From an uncultured Lachnospiraceae bacterium (GTDB lineage Bacteria > Bacillota > Clostridia > Lachnospirales > Lachnospiraceae), in the NCBI GenBank assembly GCA_934352055.1, contig CAKRJY010000012.1:15924-79923 (forward strand): 64,000 nt of DNA, read 5' to 3'. The notes under the pieces are model-generated. The model did not search any database, was not told the origin of the DNA, and saw nothing but the letters and a program-made list of their open reading frames with translations. The number at the start of each line of letters is the position of its first letter. Position 1 is the stretch's first letter. The position numbers were made by a program, and so were the translations under genes. This document shows positions 17,485 to 25,619 of this stretch, piece after piece.

Positions 17485-18972
17485 ATGGCTGAAGAAAGAA
17501 CAGTAAAGTATCGTCATGCCAATTGGTTTGAATTAATTTTTGGTATGGCTAATAATGGTAATGGGGTGTGCTTCTATCTTTTAATGATGTATGCTTCCTA
17601 CATTGCTACAGAAGGATATGGTATTGCAATTGCAACTATGGGTATTATTGCTACGGCTTGTCGATTGTTTGACGCAGTGACAGATACTTTCTTTGGATGG
17701 TTATTTGATATTGTCAATCCTAAGAAAGGTAAAATCCGTTTGTTCTTAGTTGTGGGATTTGCAATTGAAGCATTGTCTGCGTTTGCACTTTTTAATTGGG
17801 CAGCAGGAAAGCATGAAGGTATTGCTGGACTTGTTTACTTTATTGTTATATATATTATTTACTTTATCGGTTATACGCTGAACAATATTGGCGGAGGTGC
17901 TGTTGGTATGGTGCTTACCAATGATCCGAAGCAAAGAGGCATGGTTGGTCTGATTGGCACAATGTATTCTTATATCACACCAATGGTGTTCAATTCCATC
18001 GTAGCATTTTCTATTTTGCCTAGATATGGTAACCAATATAATGCTGCAATGTTAAAAGAGGCTTGTTACTGGTATGCACTTGCCGGTGGTGTATTTGTAC
18101 TTGTTGCATGTATCGCGTTGATGCGTTCTGATACAATCGAAATTTTTAATGCCTGCAAGCCGCCTAAAAAAGAAGAAAAAGATCAGAAACTTGGTTTTAA
18201 AGAAATGTGTGGAATTTTGAAAGGTAACAGACCTTTACAGATGATGATTATTGCTACAGCGTCTGATAAAATTGCTACGACAACTGCTTCGCAGTCATTG
18301 GTTAATACATTACTTGCCGGTATCTTAATTGGATCTTACACAGCGTCTACCATGGTAGGTAACGTTTCTATGCTTGTGGGTATTGCATTTGCTTTTATCG
18401 GTGGTGCCATGATTGGTAAAAAAGGAACTAAATATACAACGGTACTTTGGACCTGGATTTCGTTGATTGCTAATGTCATTATGATTGCTGCCTGTTTCAT
18501 TCTCTATTCACAGGGAAAGATGACAACCATTGGTACAGCACTCATTCCAACTTTAATCTATTGTTTACTTATGATTATTAAACAAGGTGCACAGATGGCT
18601 GTTACTACAGCAAACACAGCTATGATTGCTGATGTTGCAGATTATGAAATCACACGTTCCGGTCAGTACATACCGGGCATTGTTTCAAATATCAAATCAT
18701 TACTTGATAAGATTATTTCGTCATTTGGTAATGCCATTGCAGCATTTATGATTACATTTATTGGATACAAAACAATTACACCTCAGATGGGTGATCCAGC
18801 AACATGGCCACTTTTCTGGATGTCAATGTTCTTATCGTTCGGTCTTCCAATTATTGGATTTGCTTGTACAATTGTAGCCATGAAATGGTATGATCTTACA
18901 AAAGAAAAAATGCAGGACGTTGCACAGACGATTCATAATAATGAAGAAGCTAATAAGAATCAATATAGATAA
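17485..18972 (+). CDS. GPH-family sugar:cation symporter (copy 1)
   Basis: A 495-residue, 12-segment transporter of the glycoside-pentoside-hexuronide (MelB-like) family. Family hallmarks are the early NNGNGVCFYLLMMYASYIA segment, RLFDAVTDTFFGWLFD and the GKIRLFL cytoplasmic loop. It starts 40 bases after the rhamnosidase with AAAGGAG upstream, so it shares that operon and probably imports the rhamnoside. It is a close paralogue of the second symporter, but its codons are mostly A/T-ending. A hairpin terminator follows. Confidence 0.9.
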   Translation: MAEERTVKYRHANWFELIFGMANNGNGVCFYLLMMYASYIATEGYGIAIATMGIIATACRLFDAVTDTFFGWLFDIVNPKKGKIRLFLVVGFAIEALSAFALFNWAAGKHEGIAGLVYFIVIYIIYFIGYTLNNIGGGAVGMVLTNDPKQRGMVGLIGTMYSYITPMVFNSIVAFSILPRYGNQYNAAMLKEACYWYALAGGVFVLVACIALMRSDTIEIFNACKPPKKEEKDQKLGFKEMCGILKGNRPLQMMIIATASDKIATTTASQSLVNTLLAGILIGSYTASTMVGNVSMLVGIAFAFIGGAMIGKKGTKYTTVLWTWISLIANVIMIAACFILYSQGKMTTIGTALIPTLIYCLLMIIKQGAQMAVTTANTAMIADVADYEITRSGQYIPGIVSNIKSLLDKIISSFGNAIAAFMITFIGYKTITPQMGDPATWPLFWMSMFLSFGLPIIGFACTIVAMKWYDLTKEKMQDVAQTIHNNEEANKNQYR

Positions 18973-18991
18973 TTACATAAGGTATCAAACA

Positions 18992-19023
18992 AAGGGGTCG
19001 GAATGAAGTTCCGGCTCCTTTTA
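18992..19023 (+). terminator. Terminator after GPH symporter copy 1
   Basis: Arms AAGGGGTCGGAA and TTCCGGCTCCTT (with G-T pairs) close a five-base loop and run into TTTT. The surrounding sequence is shared with the terminator after copy 2, so the duplication extends past the stop codon. Confidence 0.85.
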
Positions 19024-19086
19024 TCGTATGTGGTGTAGTTCATAGTGAAAAATCCAACCTATTTACAAAGGAAAGTTGCATATTTT

Positions 19087-19095
19087 TGTTATAAT
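19087..19095 (+). promoter_or_regulatory. Extended -10 promoter for GPH copy 2
   Basis: TGTTATAAT matches the extended -10 consensus, with no -35 box at a normal distance. The transcript would have a leader of about 150 bases. An ATG-TAG type inverted pair (CTACAT near 19182 and ATGTAG near 19205) can form a small hairpin in it. Lack of a -35 suggests activator control. Confidence 0.5.
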
Positions 19096-19250
19096 AGACA
19101 AATTTCTGTACATATCGTCGAAATATCGGACAAATAATCTAAAAAAAATTTTATAATTTAATCATAAAGCACAGAAACACTACATCGTTTTTGGACGGAG
19201 TAGAATGTAGCGTTAAGAGTGATATATAAAAACATATGGAGGGTTTAGCT

Positions 19251-20765
19251 ATGGCAAACGAGAAAAAAGCAGGCATGTTTAATGCCAGCGCACGTGATGG
19301 CGTACAATATCGTAAAGCATCTTTACTTGAAATGATTCTTGGAAATGCAAACAACGGATGTGGAATCTGTTTCTACTTATTGATGATGTACGCATCTTAC
19401 ATCGCAAATCAGGGATATGGTATCGCTCCGGCAGTAGCAGGTATCATTATTACAGGAACAAGACTTTTTGATGGATTTACAGATGCACTTTTTGCAGCAT
19501 TATTTGAAAAGATGAATCCAAAACATGGAAAGATCCGTATCTTCCTTGTAACTGGCTGGGTTATGGCATCAGCAGCAGTCCTGATGATGTATGACTGGGC
19601 ATCCGGTAAATATACAGGTGCAACCGGTGTTGTAATGTTTATCATTATCTACGTTGTTTACATTTGTGGTTATACCATCAACGGTATGGCAGGTGGTACG
19701 ATTGGTATCGTACTTACCAATGATCCGACACAGCGTCCTATGATGGGTGTATTCGGAACTTTGTTCTCATACTTAGTACCACTCATCTTCAACAATATCG
19801 TAACTTTCGCAATCCTGCCTCGTTACGACAATCAGTACAATGCCCCAATGCTTAAGGAAGCATGTTACTGGTATGTGATCACAGCAGGTATCTTTATGGC
19901 ACTTGCCTGCTTCGCAGTTCGCAAGTCTGATAATGCTAAGACATTTGAAGTTGTCAGCAAGGATGGAAAGAAAGACGAAAAAGTTAAATTCAAAGATATG
20001 GTTGCTATCATCAAGGATAACAAGCCATGCCAGATGTATCTGATCACAGGTATTTCTGATAAGTTAGCACAGCAGGTTGGATCACAGTCAATTATCACAA
20101 CCATGATGTCCGGTATTTTGATCGGATCTTATGCAGCAGCAACCATGATCGGTAACTTTACCATGATCGTAGGTATTGTCTTTGCCTTTACCGGTGGTGT
20201 ATTTGTTGCCAAGATGGGCGCAAAGAAATCAACGACCGTTTGGTCTTGGGCTTCTATCGCAGTAGCCGTTGCAACAGTTATCTTCTGCACAATTTTGGGA
20301 GCAGATGGCATGAAGTCAATCGGTGTCTTTGGTATTCCGATGGTCATTTATGCATTGTTGTCATTAGCAAATACCGGTACAAAGATGATCCTTACCACAA
20401 CATCTTCTGCCATGAGAGCAGATATCGTTGACTACGAATATGCAAGATCAGGAAAGTATTTACCAGCCGTTATCTCCGGTGTATACAACTTCCTTGATAA
20501 ATTGATCACATCACTTGCATCTACGATTGCAGCATTCTGTATCACATTTATCGGATACAAGAACACCGTGCCACAGATGGGTGATCCTGCAACAACAGGT
20601 GTATTCTGGATGACCATGTTCCTGATGTTTGGTCTTCCTATTATCGGATGGTTATTCAATGTCGTTGCCATGAAGTTCTACAAACTGAACAAAGAAGAAA
20701 TGGTTGAAGTTCAAAAGACAGTAGCAGAAATGAAAGCAAAAGCAAACGAAAATGCAGAAGCATAA
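19251..20765 (+). CDS. GPH-family sugar:cation symporter (copy 2)
   Basis: A 504-residue paralogue of the preceding transporter with the same segments at the same spacing (NNGCGICFYLLMMYASYIA; RLFDGFTDALFAALFE; GKIRIFL; VPQMGDPAT near the end). The start at 19251 is chosen because GGAGG at 19238-19242 lies between it and the upstream ATG at 19236. The codons are much richer in C-ending choices (ATC, TTC, AAC) than in copy 1, as in highly expressed genes. It has its own promoter and terminator, so it can be made independently of the rhamnosidase. Confidence 0.9.
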   Translation: MANEKKAGMFNASARDGVQYRKASLLEMILGNANNGCGICFYLLMMYASYIANQGYGIAPAVAGIIITGTRLFDGFTDALFAALFEKMNPKHGKIRIFLVTGWVMASAAVLMMYDWASGKYTGATGVVMFIIIYVVYICGYTINGMAGGTIGIVLTNDPTQRPMMGVFGTLFSYLVPLIFNNIVTFAILPRYDNQYNAPMLKEACYWYVITAGIFMALACFAVRKSDNAKTFEVVSKDGKKDEKVKFKDMVAIIKDNKPCQMYLITGISDKLAQQVGSQSIITTMMSGILIGSYAAATMIGNFTMIVGIVFAFTGGVFVAKMGAKKSTTVWSWASIAVAVATVIFCTILGADGMKSIGVFGIPMVIYALLSLANTGTKMILTTTSSAMRADIVDYEYARSGKYLPAVISGVYNFLDKLITSLASTIAAFCITFIGYKNTVPQMGDPATTGVFWMTMFLMFGLPIIGWLFNVVAMKFYKLNKEEMVEVQKTVAEMKAKANENAEA

Positions 20766-20786
20766 AATACATAAGGTATAAAGCAC

Positions 20787-20818
20787 AGGAGTCGGAACGT
20801 AAGTTCCGGCTTCTTTTT
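20787..20818 (+). terminator. Terminator after GPH symporter copy 2
   Basis: AGGAGTCGGAAC and GTTCCGGCTTCT pair (some G-T) around a four-base loop, followed by T residues. The ACATAAGGTAT sequence before it also precedes the copy 1 terminator. Confidence 0.85.
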
Positions 20819-20835
20819 CTGTATAAAATCCCATA

Positions 20836-20865
20836 TTGACAAATGAAAACCTGCGCCTGTATAAT
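20836..20865 (+). promoter_or_regulatory. Sigma-A promoter for the tyrS T-box transcript
   Basis: TTGACA (20836-20841) and TATAAT (20860-20865), spacer 18. The predicted start near 20872 lies just before the T-box stem I. Confidence 0.85.
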
Positions 20866-20871
20866 AAGAAA

Positions 20872-21165
20872 GATTGATAAATGCTTTGACGGAAAAGAGT
20901 AGAGATAGGAATCCGATACAGAGAAGCGTCGGTTGGTGCAAGACGCAGAAGATGATATCTTGAATACATTCCTGAGCAGCAGTCTGAACATGACATGATC
21001 AAAAGTAGGATGCGCCGGAGTGGCACACGTTACCGTGCTAAGAGTTTCACATGATATATAATCATGAGACTTGATGAGGCAGATGTTGTGAGACATTTGT
21101 GAATAAAGGTGGTACCACGAGTTTACTCGTCCTTTATCTTTGGAAGAAGATAGAGGGCGTTTTTT
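20872..21165 (+). ncRNA. T-box riboswitch, tyrosine-specific
   Basis: The leader senses uncharged tRNA-Tyr and controls tyrS by antitermination. A specifier TAC (20965-20967, in GAATAC) lies in the stem I internal loop. The antiterminator bulge TGGT (21110-21113, within AAGGTGGTACCACG) can pair with the tRNA 3' end with an A discriminator, as in tRNA-Tyr. The competing terminator is formed by CGTCCTTTATCTT and AAGATAGAGGGCG, followed by seven T (to 21165). The specifier and the downstream gene agree. Confidence 0.95.
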
Positions 21166-21264
21166 TATTTGTAAATTTCAATAAGAGAAACGCTCCATCA
21201 AAATCTTCCATAACGAAAATAAAAGAGATGCAACTCTTGTCAGGTTGCGGAAATGGAGGAGAAC

Positions 21265-22485
21265 ATGACAATTTATGATGAACTTGTTGCCAGAGGACTG
21301 ATTGCCCAGGTAACAGACGAAGAAGAAATTAAGGAATTGATCAATAACGGAAAGGCTACTTTTTATATTGGATTTGATCCAACAGCAGACAGCCTTCATG
21401 TAGGTCATTTTATGGCGCTTTGCCTGATGAAACGTTTGCAGATGGCGGGAAATAAGCCGGTTGTTTTAATTGGTGGAGGAACTGCTATGATTGGTGATCC
21501 ATCAGGAAGAAGTGATATGCGTCAGATGATGACAACAGAAACAATCAATCATAACGTAGAGTGTTTTAAAAAGCAGATGAGTCGTTTTATTGATTTTTCT
21601 GAAGACAAGGCAATTTTGGTTAACAATGCAGACTGGCTGATGGATTTAAATTACATTGATGTATTGCGTGAAGTTGGACCACATTTTTCCGTAAACCGTA
21701 TGTTGACACATGAGTGTTACAAGCAGCGTATGGAAAGAGGTCTTACGTTCCTTGAATTCAATTACATGATTATGCAGAGTTACGATTTCTATGAATTGTT
21801 CCAGAAATATGGATGTAATATGCAGTTTGGTGGAGATGACCAGTGGGCAAATATGCTCGGTGGTACAGAGCTGATCCGTCGTAAACTCGGAAAAGATGCT
21901 TATGCTATGACCATTACACTTCTTTTGAACTCAGAAGGCAAGAAGATGGGTAAGACACAGTCTGGTGCAGTCTGGTTAGATCCAAACAAAACATCTCCAT
22001 TTGAATTTTACCAGTACTGGCGTAATGTTTCAGATCAGGATGTTTTAAAATGTTTACGTATGCTTACATTCCTTCCAATCGAGCAGATTGACGAGATGGA
22101 TAAGTGGGAAGGTTCCCAGCTCAATGAAGCAAAAGACATTTTGGCATATGAACTGACTCAGCTTGTACATGGAGAAGAAGAAGCTGTAAAAGCAAGAGAA
22201 GCATCAAAGGCATTGTTTACGACAGGAAGTGCAGCAAATATGCCAACAGAGACAATAACAGAAGATATCTTTACGGATGGAAGTGTTGATATTTTACAGC
22301 TTTTGATCAGTGCAAATCTTGCAACAAGTCGTAATGAAGCAAGACGTGCTGTAGAGCAGGGCGGTGTTTCTGTTAATGGAGAAAAAGTAACAGATACACA
22401 CGCAAGCTATACAAAAGACGATTTTGCAGAAGAATTTATCCTGAAAAAGGGCAAGAAGAAATTCTGTAAGGTTACATTGGCATAA
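21265..22485 (+). CDS. tyrS: Tyrosyl-tRNA synthetase
   Basis: A 406-residue class I synthetase that charges tRNA-Tyr. HVGH (residues 45-48) and KMGKT (227-231) are the two ATP-binding signatures. A C-terminal S4 domain (SRNEARRAVEQGGVSVNGEKV) binds the tRNA. The ATG at 21265 follows ATGGAGG, so the frame-compatible ATG at 21253 is part of the ribosome-binding site. Expression is governed by the tyrosine T-box in the 5' leader. Confidence 0.97.
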   Translation: MTIYDELVARGLIAQVTDEEEIKELINNGKATFYIGFDPTADSLHVGHFMALCLMKRLQMAGNKPVVLIGGGTAMIGDPSGRSDMRQMMTTETINHNVECFKKQMSRFIDFSEDKAILVNNADWLMDLNYIDVLREVGPHFSVNRMLTHECYKQRMERGLTFLEFNYMIMQSYDFYELFQKYGCNMQFGGDDQWANMLGGTELIRRKLGKDAYAMTITLLLNSEGKKMGKTQSGAVWLDPNKTSPFEFYQYWRNVSDQDVLKCLRMLTFLPIEQIDEMDKWEGSQLNEAKDILAYELTQLVHGEEEAVKAREASKALFTTGSAANMPTETITEDIFTDGSVDILQLLISANLATSRNEARRAVEQGGVSVNGEKVTDTHASYTKDDFAEEFILKKGKKKFCKVTLA

Positions 22486-22506
22486 TTTATCGCAAGGGGG
22501 TTACGT

Positions 22507-23085
22507 ATGATAGCAAATATGGGGAATGTTTTTTATTTTAATTGGGAATTTGATTTACTTTATTGGTTTCAATCCTTACACAATCCAATTCTGGATAAAA
22601 TTGTTGTAGTGATTACATCACTTGGAAATGCCGGAATTTTCTGGATTTTATTAACACTTGTGATGCTTATTGTCTGTAAAGATAAAAAGGTGGCATGGAC
22701 ATCGGCACTTGCACTTTTATTTTCATTGCTTGTGATTAATATTTTCCTGAAAAATACCGTTATGCGCGCAAGACCATGTTGGATTGACGATACGATTCCG
22801 CTTTTGGTGAAAAATCCAAAAGATTATTCGTTTCCATCCGGTCATTCGTCAGCATCTTTTGCATCTGCCGTATCGATTGTGCAGTATGCAAGATACCGGA
22901 AGCAGGGAATAGCAGCCGTTATATTGGCAGCTTTGATTGCAGTATCAAGAATGTATGTTTTTGTTCATTTTCCGACAGATGTTTTCGTCGGTACAATTCT
23001 TGGCATTATAGAAGCAATTCTTGCAGGTATCATCATTCGTTTTATTTATCGTAAGATAGAAGAAAAGAAAACAAGGGTGGCATAG
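22507..23085 (+). CDS. PAP2-family membrane phosphatase
   Basis: A 192-residue membrane enzyme of the phosphatidic acid phosphatase type 2 superfamily. All three catalytic motifs are present: KNTVMRARP, PSGHSSASF and SRMYVFVHFPTD. Five or six membrane segments surround them. Likely substrates are undecaprenyl pyrophosphate or phosphatidylglycerol phosphate; which one cannot be told here. It begins 21 bases after tyrS with AAGGGGG upstream, so it may be read from the same transcript. Confidence 0.88.
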   Translation: MIANMGNVFYFNWEFDLLYWFQSLHNPILDKIVVVITSLGNAGIFWILLTLVMLIVCKDKKVAWTSALALLFSLLVINIFLKNTVMRARPCWIDDTIPLLVKNPKDYSFPSGHSSASFASAVSIVQYARYRKQGIAAVILAALIAVSRMYVFVHFPTDVFVGTILGIIEAILAGIIIRFIYRKIEEKKTRVA

Positions 23086-23118
23086 AATATTTCTTGTACA
23101 AAATAGGGAAAATGTACA

Positions 23119-23147
23119 TTGACACTTTTTGTTATTTTCGTTATATT
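23119..23147 (+). promoter_or_regulatory. Sigma-A promoter for the mntP riboswitch transcript
   Basis: TTGACA (23119-23124), a 17-base spacer and TATATT (23142-23147). The start near 23154 is seven bases before the conserved GGGAGTAG of the riboswitch. Confidence 0.85.
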
Positions 23148-23156
23148 GAAATAACT

Positions 23157-23303
23157 ATGAGGGAGTAGCTAGCGCATAGAATTGTGTGATTTGTCAACAG
23201 ACCCGGTGAAAACCTGGCAAATCTTAAATGGTGAGACTCATATGTATATAATTTACACCACAAGAATAGTGGTGGATTATATGCATATGATGTCTCTTTT
23301 TTT
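23157..23303 (+). ncRNA. Manganese riboswitch (yybP-ykoY) upstream of mntP
   Basis: The conserved GGGAGTAGCT (23161-23170), the GTCAACAGACCCGG region and GTGAGACT (23231-23238) follow the yybP-ykoY pattern, which binds Mn2+. GAGAC in the last helix also pairs with GTCTC (23292-23296) to form a long terminator stem followed by seven T. Mn2+ binding should stabilise the aptamer and allow readthrough into the exporter gene. Confidence 0.92.
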
Positions 23304-23384
23304 ATCGCAATTTTTTCAAGTGCTATGTTACTGCATAAATAAAAAGGGACAAGCCATACATAAGAAAAAGAAAAGAGGGAGTAT

Positions 23385-23957
23385 ATGGGAATCGTTGAAC
23401 TTACTCTGATGGGTGTTGGTCTTGCTATGGATGCTTTTGCAGTGTCTATATGTAAAGGACTTTGCATGCGAAAAGTCAATAAAAAGCAATGTTTTATCAT
23501 TGCACTGTTTTTTGGTGGATTTCAGGCATTGATGCCGTTTTTAGGCTGGTTATTGGGAAGTCAGTTTGCAAACAAAATCAGTGCAATTGATCATTGGATT
23601 GCGTTTATCCTGCTTTCCTATATTGGTGGAAAGATGATAGCAGAGGCAATCAAAGAAAAAAACGAAGTGGTAGAAATCGATCAGATGGATCCGCCACTGG
23701 ACATCAAAGAAATGTTTATCCTGGCAATTGCAACAAGTATAGATGCACTTGCAGTTGGTATTACATTTTCATTTTTGGAAGTTAATATTGTGGAAGCCAT
23801 CACAATCATTGGTGTTGTAACAGCTATCATATCTGCAATCGGCGTATTTGTTGGCAACATTTTTGGTAACAAATATAAGACAAAAGCCGAAATGGCAGGA
23901 GGATTGATTTTGGTATTGCTTGGCCTTAAAATTCTGGCAGAGCATTTATTAAGATAA
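23385..23957 (+). CDS. mntP: Manganese efflux pump MntP
   Basis: A 190-residue, six-segment inner membrane exporter of Mn2+. Two repeated halves carry the acidic motifs AMDAFAVSICKG (near residue 17) and SIDALAVGITF (near residue 115). The gene follows a manganese riboswitch, which matches the known control of this family. The ATG lies after AAGAGGGAG. A calcium/cation antiporter gene starts 31 bases downstream, probably in the same transcript. Confidence 0.95.
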   Translation: MGIVELTLMGVGLAMDAFAVSICKGLCMRKVNKKQCFIIALFFGGFQALMPFLGWLLGSQFANKISAIDHWIAFILLSYIGGKMIAEAIKEKNEVVEIDQMDPPLDIKEMFILAIATSIDALAVGITFSFLEVNIVEAITIIGVVTAIISAIGVFVGNIFGNKYKTKAEMAGGLILVLLGLKILAEHLLR

Positions 23958-23987
23958 AAGAGAAGATATTTCTAGGAGGAGAAAGAA

Positions 23988-24965
23988 ATGGGAGTAACGA
24001 TTTTAAAGGCAGTGTTTGTCCTGATCATAGGTTTTGTACTTTTGGTTAAGGGCGCGGATTTTTTTGTAGAAGGTGCATCATCCGTTGCTAAAATGCTGAA
24101 AGTACCATCGCTCATCATTGGTATGACAATTGTTGCCATGGGAACAAGTTTACCGGAGACATCGGTAAGTATTGCGGCATCCATGAATAACCAGAATACA
24201 CTAGCGGTCAGTAATGTAGTTGGATCAAATATTTTTAATTTGATGGTTGTACTTGGTGTCTGTGCAGTGATTGCGGAATTAAAAGTCAGCAAGGATGTAC
24301 TAAAGAGAGATTATCCTTTCTCTGTACTGTGTGCTATTTTACTATTGGTTGCAGGTGTGATCGGTATGACTCTGGGCCGTATGGATGGTATCATTTTCCT
24401 TGTTATTTTTGCAGTTTTTATCTTCTGTCTCATTAAGAGCGCACTGGATGCAAGAAAACGTGGTGAGATTTCAGAAAAAGAACGTGAAATGAATGAAGAA
24501 ATGGAAGAGATGGAAGATCTTCCTGTTTGGAAATGTATTCTTTACATTGTTGGTGGAGCAATTGCCATCAAATATGGTGGTGACTGGGTTGTAGACAGCG
24601 CCTCTGTAATCGCAACAAGTTTTGGCATCAGTGCAACATTGGTTGGACTTACGATTTGTTCTGTTGGAACAAGTTTACCGGAACTGGTAACATCTATTGT
24701 TGCAGCCAGAAAGAACGAATTAGATATGGCTGTTGGTAATGTGGTAGGATCCAATGTATTTAATATCTTAATGGTTCTTGGTATTGCAGCAACAGTTAGC
24801 CCAATTGCATTTTTGACAGAAAATATCATTGATATTGTTGTTCTTTTAGTATTCTCGCTGATTACATGGGTTCTTTGTGTAACACAGAAGAAGCTGAGTA
24901 AAAAAGAAGGTATTTTAATGCTTGTCCTTTATACTATTTATCTTGTATATATTTGTATTAGATAA
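23988..24965 (+). CDS. CaCA-family cation antiporter (copy 1)
   Basis: A 325-residue member of the calcium:cation antiporter family (YrbG type) with two homologous halves of about five membrane segments each. Ion-binding motifs are GTSLPETSVSI and GTSLPELVTSI, with VVGSNIFNL and VVGSNVFNI in the partner helices. A charged cytoplasmic loop (EISEKEREMNEEMEEMEDL) separates the halves. RBS AGGAGG lies upstream. It follows mntP under the Mn riboswitch, so Mn2+ or Ca2+ export is likely. A strong terminator ends the operon. Confidence 0.9.
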   Translation: MGVTILKAVFVLIIGFVLLVKGADFFVEGASSVAKMLKVPSLIIGMTIVAMGTSLPETSVSIAASMNNQNTLAVSNVVGSNIFNLMVVLGVCAVIAELKVSKDVLKRDYPFSVLCAILLLVAGVIGMTLGRMDGIIFLVIFAVFIFCLIKSALDARKRGEISEKEREMNEEMEEMEDLPVWKCILYIVGGAIAIKYGGDWVVDSASVIATSFGISATLVGLTICSVGTSLPELVTSIVAARKNELDMAVGNVVGSNVFNILMVLGIAATVSPIAFLTENIIDIVVLLVFSLITWVLCVTQKKLSKKEGILMLVLYTIYLVYICIR

Positions 24966-24989
24966 TTGCGTTATTGTACGTAAGTAAAT

Positions 24990-25017
24990 GCCGCAGGAAT
25001 GTTCCTGCGGCTTTTTT
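24990..25017 (+). terminator. Terminator of the mntP-antiporter operon
   Basis: GCCGCAGG and CCTGCGGC form a perfect stem around AATGTT, followed by six T. Confidence 0.93.
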
Positions 25018-25040
25018 GGTTTTTTGACGAGAATAATGCA

Positions 25041-25075
25041 TTGAAAAGCACAATACAATAATGTTATAATAACAT
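25041..25075 (+). promoter_or_regulatory. Promoter with overlapping 7-1-7 palindrome
   Basis: TTGAAA (25041-25046) and the extended -10 TGTTATAAT (25062-25070) drive the zinc-ribbon gene. The perfect palindrome ATGTTAT-A-ATAACAT (25061-25075) covers the -10 box. The 7-1-7 shape resembles Fur/PerR boxes but the bases are not the consensus. Confidence 0.55.
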
Positions 25076-25142
25076 GATGTATTAGTATCGTTTTTAAAAG
25101 GAACAATATAGAAAACAATCAAATCAAAAGGAGGAAAAACAA

Positions 25143-25604
25143 ATGGATTTTTTTAGCAAATTAGGTGATTCTATTGTAAATGCGACACAGGAAGTCGGCG
25201 AAAAAGCAAAAGGCATGACAGACATTGCTAAGTTGCAGTATGAAATGCGTACCAAGGAAGATTTCATGAACAAGCAGTATCAAGAAATCGGAAAAATGTT
25301 CTATGACGCAAACAAAGAAAATGTTCCGGAAGAGTACAATTCTCTTTTTGAAGAGATCGAAGCAGCACAGAAGAGAGTGGCTGAAATCAAGGAACAGATC
25401 GCATACACAAAGGGTGGTAAGGCATGTCCTAAGTGTGGAGCAGTCGTAAGTGGCGGCGCAGCATTCTGTAGCACTTGTGGAGCAAAGATGGACGAGGACA
25501 TTTTTGAGGAAGAAGAAGTCGATACAGACGAAAAAACAGAAGACGCTTCAGAGGAGACGGTAGAAACAGTATCCGGTGAAGTTGTTGAGGAAGAAGAAGA
25601 GTAG
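25143..25604 (+). CDS. Zinc-ribbon protein with helical N-terminus
   Basis: A 153-residue cytoplasmic protein. Residues 1-90 are helical, probably coiled (FFSKLGDSIVNATQEVGEKAK, later EEIEAAQKRVAEIKEQI). A zinc ribbon follows at about residues 98-119 (CPKCG ... CSTCG), and the last 35 residues are almost wholly Glu/Asp/Thr/Ser. Such proteins are common in Lachnospiraceae, but I know of no assigned function. RBS AAAGGAGG precedes the ATG. metG starts 15 bases downstream. Confidence 0.8.
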   Translation: MDFFSKLGDSIVNATQEVGEKAKGMTDIAKLQYEMRTKEDFMNKQYQEIGKMFYDANKENVPEEYNSLFEEIEAAQKRVAEIKEQIAYTKGGKACPKCGAVVSGGAAFCSTCGAKMDEDIFEEEEVDTDEKTEDASEETVETVSGEVVEEEEE

Positions 25605-25619
25605 GAGTTAGTTTTTATT

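Noticed and set aside
20656..21096. Minus-strand frames over the tyrosine T-box
   Set aside because: The region is a structured RNA leader with a clear specifier and terminator, and the frames lack coding features.
23182..23409. Short plus-strand frame inside the mntP leader
   Set aside because: It lies within the manganese riboswitch and its terminator and has no ribosome-binding site.
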